DNA from: Deltaproteobacteria bacterium
GTDB lineage: Bacteria > Bdellovibrionota_C > UBA2361 > J135
DNA: 64,000 bases
Assembly: GCA_020635175.1 (NCBI GenBank)
Contig: JACKAH010000005.1
Coordinates: 21,206 to 85,205, forward strand
Direction of reading: 5' to 3'
The notes below the pieces were generated by a model. It was not told the DNA's origin. It did not search any database and saw only the letters and a list, made by a program, of their open reading frames with translations. Positions 51,414 to 60,207 of the stretch are shown here, piece by piece. The first letter of the stretch is position 1, and each line of letters opens with the position of its first letter. A program made the position numbers and the translations under genes.

Positions 51414-52475
51414 ATTCTGGGCATACTGTCCTGCTTCCGATGCAGGAACTGGGCTATATCCATCAGGGCAATTACACTGACACGATGTACATAGCGCAGG
51501 AGACTCAATTGCTGCACCATCTTTTTCACATATACATGTAGCTGAACTGCTGCAGCTATTTATATCTTCCTCGTATACAAAGATATCTTCAGTAATCTTT
51601 TCTTTAACTATCAGGTAACATGCTATTCCACTTCCCGCACCTGATCCATTACCTTCGTCCTCTGGTAATTCTCCGTCATCGACGAGTGTACTTCCATCAC
51701 CACCGCCACCTGTAGTATCACCACCACCTGGAGTTCCAGGGCCTGATGGGCCATCATCTGCGGGAGGAGTTACCTCTGGTGGAATCGTTGATGGATCCAC
51801 GGCTGCTTTCCATTCGTCACAATCACACGAGCAATCATTTTGACAATAGCCCCAGATTGATACTCCTGTAGAAAGCGGGCACTTGCATGCTGCATTAGCT
51901 ATACAAGCTGGTCCACCCGTAAGATCAGCAATTGGATCTTCACATTCTGAATGATAAAACTTCTTCTTACCTCCTCCACCTCCACTTCCAGGGGTAGTTG
52001 GCCCTTTTGGTTGATCTTCTTCCTCTTCTTCAGCTTCTTGCATTGAGATCTCTGCAAGCTGGACTACTGCCTTGCTTTCATCCTCACTACAACACCAATT
52101 TATAGCGTTTCCAGCTTTATTTAATACAAATCCGGCAGCAGCGCCTCCCACAGTAGTAACAACGCCAAAGTGAGGTCCAATATCAGCAACTGCATCTCCT
52201 GTAAGGCAAAGACAATCTCCAAGCAATTTTCCTGGATTTTGCTTCAAAGTTGCTGTATCGACAATCTCGTTAGCTAAACCACCTGCTAAGCCGACGACAC
52301 CGCCCACAACACCTCCAACATTGTCTGAAATTGCTCCTCCAACAACAGGAATTAAGCCAACAGTATTATCAAAGAATGCTTCAGTTGCATTCTCTGCAGC
52401 CGAGCCCCAGTCCTGAGCACAAACAATTGATGGGATTGAAAGAGATAGAAGTATGATTGGAAGTATTTTTTTCAT
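51405..52475 (-). CDS. Secreted protein with glycine-zipper segment and multiple C-x-C motifs
   Basis: 356 residues. Signal peptide (ILPIILLSLSIPSIVCAQ). Residues 35-75 are a Gly-rich hydrophobic stretch (VVGGAISDNVGGVVGGVVGL) like a glycine zipper that could insert in a membrane. Then come Cys clusters ACKCP, DCSCDCDEW, CICEKDG and CTSCQCNCPDG, separated by Pro/Gly linkers including GPSGPGTPGGGDTTGGGGDG. It shares the C-x-C plus GTPG pattern with exported proteins elsewhere in the window. Second gene after a small basic secreted protein, gap 14 bases. Confidence 0.65.
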   Translation of the reverse strand: MKKILPIILLSLSIPSIVCAQDWGSAAENATEAFFDNTVGLIPVVGGAISDNVGGVVGGVVGLAGGLANEIVDTATLKQNPGKLLGDCLCLTGDAVADIGPHFGVVTTVGGAAAGFVLNKAGNAINWCCSEDESKAVVQLAEISMQEAEEEEEDQPKGPTTPGSGGGGGKKKFYHSECEDPIADLTGGPACIANAACKCPLSTGVSIWGYCQNDCSCDCDEWKAAVDPSTIPPEVTPPADDGPSGPGTPGGGDTTGGGGDGSTLVDDGELPEDEGNGSGAGSGIACYLIVKEKITEDIFVYEEDINSCSSSATCICEKDGAAIESPALCTSCQCNCPDGYSPVPASEAGQYAQNLG

Positions 52476-52489
52476 CGTAAACTTTTATC

Positions 52490-52831
52490 CTATTTAAAAT
52501 TTTTCTGAATTGCCTTACGTAATCGCACTCTCGCTTTTTTTGTATAATGAGCATATCTAAATTCATTCGGGGCAAATTGAACTATACAAAATGCGGCAGG
52601 TGTAACATGTTCAAATTTTTGTTTCTTAGAAGCATTCTTAGGGAGCCTCCTTCTGGCATTCCTATTAAGGTGTTTTCCAACTTGCTTTTTTGTTAGTAAT
52701 TTTTCTAGATTACATTGAGCAGCGAGACTTGGACCTAGATCAACTCTTCCAAGCAGCAAAGAATTAGTCTTTTTTTGAGCATTAGCAGAAGCGCAAAAAA
52801 CCAATAAGAATAATACTGTTAGCAAATATCG
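52490..52831 (-). CDS. Small secreted basic protein
   Basis: 113 residues from the ATG at 52831 (AAGGGA about 6 bases upstream; an earlier ATG at 52861 is less likely). Signal peptide MRYLLTVLFLLVFCASANA. The mature protein is very basic (LNRNARRRLPKNASKKQK, YTKKARVRLRKAIQKNFK) with two Cys. It may bind nucleic acid, the outer membrane or the acidic secreted proteins encoded nearby. Cotranscribed with the glycine-zipper protein. Confidence 0.55.
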   Translation of the reverse strand, partial: RYLLTVLFLLVFCASANAQKKTNSLLLGRVDLGPSLAAQCNLEKLLTKKQVGKHLNRNARRRLPKNASKKQKFEHVTPAAFCIVQFAPNEFRYAHYTKKARVRLRKAIQKNFK

Positions 52832-53013
52832 CATAGCAAATCCCTTAATAAAACCATACATAAGTTATGCAGCGTTTCTTGACGGTGTTGCATAGAAATG
52901 GAAATTAATTACATTTCTAGCTCTTCTCAAAAATACTCTTACTTTTAAACTTTTAAGTAGCCCGTAGCGCGATGTAAAAACCTCGCCACGAGCTGTATTG
53001 TGTCCGTGGAAAC

Positions 53014-55083
53014 CTACTCCGGCAGCGGAATGTTGCCGAGCACGGCATCCTGCTCAGGCTGGATCAGCGGAACCGTTATCTTGGCATCAAGCAGATCCAG
53101 ATAGAGTAGCTCCCCTGGCTTTGCTCCCCAGAGCTGAAACACGCCGTCACGGTTCGAGACAGCGTGCTGCAGGTACGGCAGCAAGGTCGTACCGTCGAGA
53201 CTTGCACTCGCGAAGCGAATCGTACTGTACGCAGCTGGCTCACCACCCGAATTAACCAGTCTGCCCTTAAACGAGATTGCTGGTTCGCAGTTAAAGATGC
53301 CGAGCGATTCGAGCTCGCCGATCTCAACCATCTCCTGCGCCCTATAGCTCCCGGTGCTCGTCTGAACTGCCGCGAGAAGCTCGTAGTGACCTTGTGGCAG
53401 ATCGACCAGAGCTGTTTGAATCCCGTTTGTATAGGCGCCGAACTGAAGCTTCGTCGCCTTGCGCGTCTCCACGTTAACTAGCCAACCGTATGGTGGTCTC
53501 GTCATATCCGGCGCACCTGGCACGGCAAGCATCAACTCGTAATGCCTGTCCTTCTGAACGGTGACCGGAAGTTTGAGTTGGCAGTACGGCTGCGGCACCT
53601 GAACCTGTTGGGGTTCAAGCTTTGCGAACTTGTATGGAGCAACCAAGGCAACCTTGCTTGGAGTGAAGTTCCAAGTCAGCGTCACCCTTCCCTGAGGGAG
53701 CCCATGCAACCAGATGCTCTGCCCTGGATAAACCATCAACCAGAGGTTTGCAAAGGCGCGATTGGGCTGGTTGGGGCCCATAATCGTCGCCGTCACAGGC
53801 AGTCGTGGTAGCTCAGCGCTGAAGACATCGTGCGGTGAAAGCCGCTCTCCCTTTTCGTTGACGACATCGACCTGGACTTGAAGCGAAGTGCCGTTGGGGA
53901 AGATCTCACCGAGATCACGCTGCTCATCCTCGTTGAGAACGAAGGATGTAAGAGCAATGCTGAGACTGCTCTCGCTTCCAGGCTTACCTGAGCTGATGAT
54001 CGCGTGAAGCGTCTTCTCACCCGGAGCAACGTGATCGAATTCGAAGTAGCCATCGCTCGTCGTCAAGCTTGCTTCGATCGGGCGATCGGTGAACGATTCC
54101 TGCTTGCCTTGTACACGATGCACACCGAGCAGCACAACCTGTGCGCTCATGCTCTTGAGCAGTGGGCTGCCAGGACCGAGCGTGACACGTCCCCGAATTG
54201 AGGAGTCGATCGCACCCTGGAGCACGACCTTGGTCTCCTTGCCTGGTTTTAATTCCAGCACTCCACTGATGCGAACGTTTCCACTTGATTCGGGGTTTAT
54301 CTCGAACCCCTCCTCAGTAACGGTCACAGGCTGCTCTTCATGCGCTGGTGTGACCTCAACCTTTTGTGGTTCGATCACACGGTAGCGATAACGCCCAGGC
54401 GGGGCTCTGAATTCAACCAGACCTTCTTCGGATCTCACCATTGACTCAAAGCCATAGTGAATCAGTGCTTGGTCAAGTTGCTGCGCCGTGAGTTCTCGGT
54501 ATTCGCCTGAGACCTCTCCGCTCAGCAGCGCGTTGGTTGCGATGCTGACCGCACGGTCGCTCATGCGCAACTGCTCTCGCATCGACTGATCGATCCGTTC
54601 CTTCCCGTCAGGGATAAGCTCCACCTGAAGTGGAGTTCTTCGATTTAGCTCGATTCGAAGCACAGCTTCCGGAATGAGCTCAATCTGAAGCGCTCGATCG
54701 ACATCGTGAAACCGAAGATGAGAGAGGTAACCTGGCGCTGTGACGCGCAACAGGTAGCTTCCGGGACCAGGCAGCGTGCCACCATGTCCGCTCTCATAGC
54801 TCAGGCTCTCCATCCAATCGATTTGAGGAGCGGAAACATCAGCCCCACTGACGGAGTCGATGCAGCGCACAGAGATCGTATCAGTCGAGATGGACTCACG
54901 ACCTCCAACGCTGCCCTCTTGTGGCAGAAGAACGAGCGAGGTATCCAACACCTGCTCCCCTTGCTCCGTGTGAAGAGCTGCACCCCGTTGCTGAGATGCC
55001 GTACGCATGCTATCCGAAGCGAGAAGGACAGCAGCCACGAACATCAGGGAGAAAACGGTCCAGAAGATCTGTCGAGTACTCAT
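53014..55083 (-). CDS. Large exported protein with carboxypeptidase-regulatory-like beta domains
   Basis: 689 residues. An N-terminal uncleaved or cleaved helix (IFWTVFSLMFVAAVLLAS) leads to an exported region made of repeated beta-sandwich units: PGPGSYLLRVTAPGYLSHLR, TTSDGYFEFDHVAPGEKTLH, VSNRDGVFQLWGAKPGELLY. These G-x-F/Y...PG patterns are typical of CarboxypepD_reg/Cna-B-like modules that serve as spacers or ligand binders on the surface. No catalytic domain. GC-rich class, single gene. Its role is unknown. Confidence 0.65.
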   Translation of the reverse strand: MSTRQIFWTVFSLMFVAAVLLASDSMRTASQQRGAALHTEQGEQVLDTSLVLLPQEGSVGGRESISTDTISVRCIDSVSGADVSAPQIDWMESLSYESGHGGTLPGPGSYLLRVTAPGYLSHLRFHDVDRALQIELIPEAVLRIELNRRTPLQVELIPDGKERIDQSMREQLRMSDRAVSIATNALLSGEVSGEYRELTAQQLDQALIHYGFESMVRSEEGLVEFRAPPGRYRYRVIEPQKVEVTPAHEEQPVTVTEEGFEINPESSGNVRISGVLELKPGKETKVVLQGAIDSSIRGRVTLGPGSPLLKSMSAQVVLLGVHRVQGKQESFTDRPIEASLTTSDGYFEFDHVAPGEKTLHAIISSGKPGSESSLSIALTSFVLNEDEQRDLGEIFPNGTSLQVQVDVVNEKGERLSPHDVFSAELPRLPVTATIMGPNQPNRAFANLWLMVYPGQSIWLHGLPQGRVTLTWNFTPSKVALVAPYKFAKLEPQQVQVPQPYCQLKLPVTVQKDRHYELMLAVPGAPDMTRPPYGWLVNVETRKATKLQFGAYTNGIQTALVDLPQGHYELLAAVQTSTGSYRAQEMVEIGELESLGIFNCEPAISFKGRLVNSGGEPAAYSTIRFASASLDGTTLLPYLQHAVSNRDGVFQLWGAKPGELLYLDLLDAKITVPLIQPEQDAVLGNIPLPE

Positions 55084-55216
55084 TGCTGATTGAGAATGAG
55101 GGTTTTGGCGGAATTGAACCTTTTGTAGGTGCAGTGTTGCACCACATTGCGCTACGGCTTGAAACAGATCTTTCTCTCTTTCAAATCATAACTTTTATCG
55201 TTGCCTTTTTTGGCCG

Positions 55217-55270
55217 GAGCCATGCACAGCGTGAAACCTAGTAAAACTTGGCTTGTGCTATGCACGGCTC
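55217..55270. terminator. Imperfect hairpin after the 55.3-56.3 kb gene
   Basis: GAGCCATGCACAGC (55217-55230) pairs with GCTATGCACGGCTC (55257-55270), 12 of 14 matched, 59 bases beyond the stop of the GC-rich gene to the right. Confidence 0.35.
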
Positions 55271-55328
55271 GTTCATGCGCAGAAGGTCTCAGACCTTGCG
55301 CCAGGTAGCTCGCGTCGAGGTACTGCGA

Positions 55329-56297
55329 CTACCAGAGGAGCGTCGATCGATCGAAGACCGTCGTGCTGCTCGCAGACGAACTGCTCATGGTCATGGTCGA
55401 GCCCGCGCCGGGGACCAAGATCGTCACGAGCCCGGGCTGCGAATGGCAGTTCTTGAGGACCACGGTGATCTTGGTGATTCCGTTCGCGTCGGCGTTCTGC
55501 GCCTGTGCCGTGATGACCGGCAAGAACAAGCTCCACCAGCTCGAGGAGAGGTTGAGGTCGGAGTTGGCGTTGGCCTTGTTGGTCGACTTCACGTTGAGGC
55601 TGTCGACGCAGTCAAAGCCGCTCGAGGTGTCGCTCGTCTCCGGGATCTCGACGTCCTTCTCGCCCTTCAAAGGCTCCTTGGGGTGCCACGAGACGCTCGC
55701 ACTGACGGGGCCAGCGCTACCTCCGAAGGAGATCGTGCCCTCGATGTAGTCGCCCTCGAGCACGAGATCGAGGTTCGTCTCGACTCGCACCTCCGGATCG
55801 TCCATCACCGAGGAGTAGACCTCCTGGGTGGTGCTGCCCTTGATCGTGGAGTCGCCGTGACCTGACGCGTGGGCCTTGCCCCCTTCGAAGTAGACGGTGG
55901 CTGTGACCTTCGCCTTTCCCGGCCCACCCTCGTGCTCGTAGGTGCGAATCTTCTGGTACTCGCCGCTGGTGTCGACGCCGAGCTTGACGCTGCTCTCGGG
56001 GGCCTTAGCGCTGCCCCAGACCTCCCAGAAGACCATCGTCGAGGTGTGCTTGGTCTTGACGTTGAGCTTTCCGAACGGATCGCCCAAGATCGCCGCCACC
56101 TCGTCGTCGTAGTCCGAGTTGGACTCCTGCGAGGTGGGGCTCAAGACCTCGCTCGCGGTCCAGCCCTCGCCGAGCGACTCGTCCCACTGCCCCTCCTTCG
56201 GGTCCGGGGGTTGTTCGTCGTCGATCGGGTTCAGGGCCGAGGCGAAGCTCGGCAGCAAGGTCAGCAGCAAGAGGGACCAGATCTGTTGGCGGCGCAT
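55329..56297 (-). CDS. Secreted protein of unknown function in a GC-rich block
   Basis: 322 residues from the ATG at 56297, which has AAGGAGAG 4-5 bases upstream; a longer frame to 56399 lacks this. Signal peptide RRQQIWSLLLLTLLPSFASA. The mature protein is acidic and beta-rich (GKAKVTATVYFEGGKAHASG) with two Cys (DCVDSL and KNCHSQPG) and ends in Ser/Thr-rich sequence. No motif recognised. It lies upstream of and in the same direction as the 689-residue exported protein, but is separated by about 250 bases with a hairpin. Confidence 0.55.
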   Translation of the reverse strand: MRRQQIWSLLLLTLLPSFASALNPIDDEQPPDPKEGQWDESLGEGWTASEVLSPTSQESNSDYDDEVAAILGDPFGKLNVKTKHTSTMVFWEVWGSAKAPESSVKLGVDTSGEYQKIRTYEHEGGPGKAKVTATVYFEGGKAHASGHGDSTIKGSTTQEVYSSVMDDPEVRVETNLDLVLEGDYIEGTISFGGSAGPVSASVSWHPKEPLKGEKDVEIPETSDTSSGFDCVDSLNVKSTNKANANSDLNLSSSWWSLFLPVITAQAQNADANGITKITVVLKNCHSQPGLVTILVPGAGSTMTMSSSSASSTTVFDRSTLLW

Positions 56298-56830
56298 ATT
56301 ACTCTCCTTGTTGAGTGACCGCCGGGGGGATAAGAACCGTAACACTGTGCACGGCCCTTGGCAGATAAAGATTAGCGCTTTATCTATTAAAGGCCGCAAC
56401 GAAACTTCTACTCGAACCTAGTTAGTAGAGACCGAGCAGTGTTAGAAATTGTATGGATAGATTGATAAATAGATTTGAACTCAAACACATCCAATTCAGA
56501 CCAACACTCCCTGCCTGTAGGCCCCTTAATCCAAACTGAACGTATAACTGACAGATTGAATCTTATGAAATTTACGTAAATTAATCAAATTAATTACGTA
56601 TTTCTAAATTTCGCTAAAATAATAAAGAAAGAGTTCTCTCGAAGGGGTTAAGATTACAGGTACAAAGTCAATCAGATTGCACACCTTACGTGGCATACAT
56701 CTTGAATACTACTTAAGGAGCTATAAGGGTAATCTCCATTACAATTTGTATATTTAAGTCAGATAATAGATCTGCTTAGGGGTAATTCACGCATTGTGAA
56801 TTGATGTAAATCATTATTGGGTGGGGTTAT
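56298..56830. other. AT-rich intergenic region with two operator-like palindromes
   Basis: No gene seen. AATTTACGTAAATT (56569-56582) is a perfect 14-bp palindrome. AATTCAC-GCATT-GTGAATT (56784-56802) is a perfect 7-bp inverted repeat 28 bases before the FG-GAP gene; it overlaps GGGGTAATTCACGCA, a degenerate form of TGGGTAATTTACCCA. Confidence 0.4.
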
Positions 56831-58333
56831 ATGTCTATAAAAATTTGGGCTTCAAGCACTTTTGCGCTTTCTCTTGTTCTCTCTCCTCAAATCGGATTCT
56901 CAGATACTAATCATGTAAGATCTATAAACCATACTGTAGGAACTCCATCACCGTTTTTATTCAAACAGCAAGATCTAGAAAAGAGATGTAAGCTTGATTC
57001 AAACGGTCAACTTCTAAATTGCAACGAGCCTCCTCAAATAGTGCCAGTGGATAATACCTACATTGGCGAATTACCAAATGATAAATTTGGTAAATCAATT
57101 GCAGCAATTGGAGACGTAAATGGTGACGGAAAATCTGATCTTGCTGTGCTTTCAAACGAAGCAATTTACGTAATTTCGCCTGGTACTGGCTCCACATTAT
57201 CAAGTGCTACGATTTGGAAACGCACAAATAGCAGTATTACATGTACCTTAGAAAGCATTTTATCAGCAGAAAGGATTAAGGCTGCAGGAGATGTAAACGC
57301 AGATGGTATTGAGGATGTTATATTTGTAAATGAGCGTGGTGCAAACGACCATGGCGAGGTCTGCATTATCTCTGGAGCTAACGGCAATATGATAAGATAT
57401 ATCAGCGGTGGTAGCAGCTATCCTAATCCTCATCAGACAAACCAAACATTGATAATTGATAAAATTGGATATGATTTTGATACAGCCGGGGATGTAAATG
57501 GAGATGGACATGCCGATCTGATGGTATCTGCGAAATACAATGTCACTGAAAATAGAGGGCGTGTTTATCTATTCTCAGGCAAAACTGGGGCTTTGTTAAA
57601 TTACTTTGAGGGTGAACCTGATGATTATTTGGGAGTTAAGGTAGCAAATGTTGGAGACCTTGACGGGAATGGCCTCTCAGATATCGTGATGGTAAATCAA
57701 ACCACGGATTTTTTACCAAAACCAAATAGCGTCTATCTATTCTCTGCAGGAATTTCTAATCTGCTAAGTGGAGACTTAGCTAATGCAAGCTTAGAGATAG
57801 AGGGGCCTGCATACGGATCCACTACTAACGATGACTACTTTGGTCAGCCAACTAGACAAGCGCCAGATCTCGATCATGATGGACTGCCCGATCTAGCTCT
57901 TTATAATCGAACATATGCAGGGGCTAGGTTAATAGAATTTTACTCTGGTATTACTGGTGCTCACCTTGCTCAACTCTCAGCACCTGAGGGCAGTACAATT
58001 TATTTTGCAACTAACCTGCTTACTGCCGGTGATGCTAACGGTGACGGAATTGCAGACCTATTGGTTAGTGATCATAGGTTTGATAACAGCATAGACTCAA
58101 CCAATGATCACGGCGCAATTTATCTCTTCTCTGGAAAGAATCTGAAATGTCTTTCTAGAATTGCAGGACAAGCAGCCGAGATGCAGTTTGGCCAAGTTAT
58201 AAGCCAAGCTGGTGATACCAATCAGGATAGCTATAACGAGATTGCAGTAACTATGACACTTGATAATTATATCGGAACTCAAGACTACCAATCAGTACGC
58301 GTTTTTAATCCTGAGTTAAATGATTGTATGTAG
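56831..58333 (+). CDS. Secreted seven-repeat FG-GAP (integrin-alpha-like) beta-propeller
   Basis: 500 residues with a signal peptide (ASSTFALSLVLSPQIGFS). Seven calcium-loop repeats are spaced about 60 residues: GDVNGDGKSDLAVL, GDVNADGIEDVIFV, GDVNGDGHADLMVS, GDLDGNGLSDIVMV, PDLDHDGLPDLALY, GDANGDGIADLLVS, GDTNQDSYNEIAVT. This predicts a complete seven-bladed propeller binding calcium in most blades. There is no C-terminal anchor or sorting signal. Proteins of this kind mediate adhesion or bind extracellular ligands. AT-rich class. Confidence 0.88.
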   Translation: MSIKIWASSTFALSLVLSPQIGFSDTNHVRSINHTVGTPSPFLFKQQDLEKRCKLDSNGQLLNCNEPPQIVPVDNTYIGELPNDKFGKSIAAIGDVNGDGKSDLAVLSNEAIYVISPGTGSTLSSATIWKRTNSSITCTLESILSAERIKAAGDVNADGIEDVIFVNERGANDHGEVCIISGANGNMIRYISGGSSYPNPHQTNQTLIIDKIGYDFDTAGDVNGDGHADLMVSAKYNVTENRGRVYLFSGKTGALLNYFEGEPDDYLGVKVANVGDLDGNGLSDIVMVNQTTDFLPKPNSVYLFSAGISNLLSGDLANASLEIEGPAYGSTTNDDYFGQPTRQAPDLDHDGLPDLALYNRTYAGARLIEFYSGITGAHLAQLSAPEGSTIYFATNLLTAGDANGDGIADLLVSDHRFDNSIDSTNDHGAIYLFSGKNLKCLSRIAGQAAEMQFGQVISQAGDTNQDSYNEIAVTMTLDNYIGTQDYQSVRVFNPELNDCM

Positions 58334-58406
58334 CGTTCTTAAAAAGTACGCAACTTCGTGATTTGTGTTTTTAATCTCGTGAAAAGATAGAAGCAATAAA
58401 ACCTTG

Positions 58407-58469
58407 CCCTAGGGGCCTTGCCACTTCAGTAAAGCAAATTACTTTATTGAAGCCGCAAGGCTCCCTGGG
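58407..58469 (-). terminator. 28-bp imperfect palindrome after the IMPDH-like gene
   Basis: Bases 58407-58434 pair with 58442-58469, 22 of 28 matched, across a 7-base loop; inner arms ACTTCAGTAAAG and CTTTATTGAAG. It lies 42 bases beyond the stop and is unusually long for a terminator, so it may be a small palindromic element. Confidence 0.5.
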
Positions 58470-58510
58470 AGGGGAACCTTGGGCCAGCACGATCTGAGAG
58501 AACCGAGTGA

Positions 58511-59893
58511 TCAGTTGTTGTTCTTGCTCACTCGCGCCTCGGACTCGAGATGGTAGCCGCCATCGACGTAGAAGACAGCGTGTCGACCCTTGTTCGAAGC
58601 CTGGAAGGCCTCCACTCCGAGCACACCGTTGAGCGTCATCGCGCTCGGCACGGCACCCTCGATGAAGGCCAGGAGCTCCGCGACGGTGTAGTTGACCGGA
58701 AGGTACCCACCGTCACCCTCGGGCGAGAGGCCCGGGGTCAACTGCTCTCCGTAGATGACCTTGCGACGTCGCTTGCACTCGTCCGAAGCGTCGCCGAAGT
58801 AGTGCGCCGCCATGTCGTATTGTGCCCACTGGATGTCGGGCCCACCGTTGGGCGTGAGGATCACACCACCGTGAGTCTCAGCGCGCAGGACATCCTGATC
58901 GAAGCCGTAGGGCTTGAAGAGCTCCTCACTGCCGAGCGCGCTCTCCACGGTCCGCGCGAAGAAGGATCCGGACATCACGGTGTCCGCACCCAGCGCCAGG
59001 CAGACCAGCACGTCCTTGGTGGTACGCACTCCGCCATCGGCGATGATGGTGAGCTGCTTCTCCGGACGCACCTGAGCGTTCCACATCGACTTCGCAGCGG
59101 CAGCCTCCGAGACAGCCGTCGCCTGAGGCAGGCCGGTACCGGTCGTCGGACGGGTCGTGCAGATAGAGCCCGACCCCATGCCGACCTTGACGATGTGAGC
59201 GCCGCTCATATAGCAGCGCAGCGCAGCGCCGAAGTTGTCGACGTTGCCCATGCCGAGCAGACGACCCTGTCCCTTGTACTTGGTCTCGATCAGCTCACGG
59301 ATCCGACGCGCGAGCTTGTGCGCCTTGAAGCAGTCGATGTGGGTGGCCTCGAGCATCACGCCCAGCGCACCCGCCTCAAGGACAGCCTCGGCGCGACGAT
59401 AGCTCGCCTCCGGATCGCGGATGCCGATCGAGATCAGCGTCCAGCGACCGAACGTGCGCGCCCACTCGACAGCCTCCTCGTCGTTCCTGAAGTAGCGCGT
59501 CGAGATGACGTGCATCTCCTGCTCGACCATGGCACGCGCCAGATCGGGGTTCATGACGCTGAGCATCCCGGCAGCCGTGATGATGTGCTTGGCAGGGGTG
59601 TTCGGACCGAAGCGCGTCTCGATCTTCACGTTGGCTCGGCTGCCGCACTCCTCAGGCGCGTAGTCCGAGGTGAGTCCGAGACCAGCCAGCGAGTAGGCCT
59701 GACGCGCCGCCGGGGACTGGCGCTCTCCATCGGAGCAGGCCCCGAAGGAGGCGTAGTCGATCACGGTGTCAGCACCGTGCTTGGCTCGCGCGCTGTCGAT
59801 CTCGTGGAAGCGAGCTTCGGTTCCCGGGGTACGGAAGCCGAGCTCCTTCACGTAGAGTTTCATAGGGTCAGTGTAGTGCATCGTGCTTCCCAT
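58511..59893 (-). CDS. IMP dehydrogenase/GMP reductase family protein without CBS domains
   Basis: 460 residues, TIM-barrel. The family signature is VKVGMGSGSICTTRPTTGTG with the catalytic Cys C245. It is followed by QLTIIADGGVRTTKDVLV, where Asp and Gly bind the phosphate of the nucleotide, and GADTVMSGSFFA. There is no CBS insertion between residues 90 and 220. The family either oxidises IMP to XMP or reduces GMP to IMP; the sequence does not decide. The barrel is preceded by about 90 residues rich in Cys and Asp (YASFGACSDGERQSP) and ends with a long extension. Start could also be ATG 59881 or 59863. GC-rich class, single gene. Confidence 0.8.
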   Translation of the reverse strand: MGSTMHYTDPMKLYVKELGFRTPGTEARFHEIDSARAKHGADTVIDYASFGACSDGERQSPAARQAYSLAGLGLTSDYAPEECGSRANVKIETRFGPNTPAKHIITAAGMLSVMNPDLARAMVEQEMHVISTRYFRNDEEAVEWARTFGRWTLISIGIRDPEASYRRAEAVLEAGALGVMLEATHIDCFKAHKLARRIRELIETKYKGQGRLLGMGNVDNFGAALRCYMSGAHIVKVGMGSGSICTTRPTTGTGLPQATAVSEAAAAKSMWNAQVRPEKQLTIIADGGVRTTKDVLVCLALGADTVMSGSFFARTVESALGSEELFKPYGFDQDVLRAETHGGVILTPNGGPDIQWAQYDMAAHYFGDASDECKRRRKVIYGEQLTPGLSPEGDGGYLPVNYTVAELLAFIEGAVPSAMTLNGVLGVEAFQASNKGRHAVFYVDGGYHLESEARVSKNNN

Positions 59894-60207
59894 CTCAGGG
59901 TTCCAAGTCGGGTTGTGAGGACGGCCTACGCTTTTTCATGGCGCAGGTGTTTTCTTTTCTCGTGCTGCGGTAGCTTCCTCTACCAAAAAAGATAGATGAA
60001 GCTACCGCATAAACTATTGATAAAACTAATGCTTCTACTCAAAAATTAGATTTTACCCCCATTTTAAAATAGGGTTACATAAGGTACCAAAGAGGCGGGC
60101 TGCTAATCAACAAGCCGATACTTTTAGATGATTTTAATAAAGATACTCATGTCTTAGGATTTGAACTCAACTATGAAGGTATTCAACTAAGAACAGAATA
60201 AGATAGA
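59894..60207. other. Intergenic region between IMPDH-like gene and rep
   Basis: No gene seen. It holds the 12-bp inverted repeat 59966-60009 where the GC-rich block changes to AT-rich DNA, and a stretch around 60110-60200 (ACAAGCCGATACTTTTAGAT) without a start codon or frame of note. Confidence 0.35.
59966..60009. repeat. 12-bp perfect inverted repeat at the edge of a GC-rich block
   Basis: TGCGGTAGCTTC (59966-59977) and GAAGCTACCGCA (59998-60009), 20-base loop. It could serve as terminator for the rep gene but has no T tract on that strand. Confidence 0.5.
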
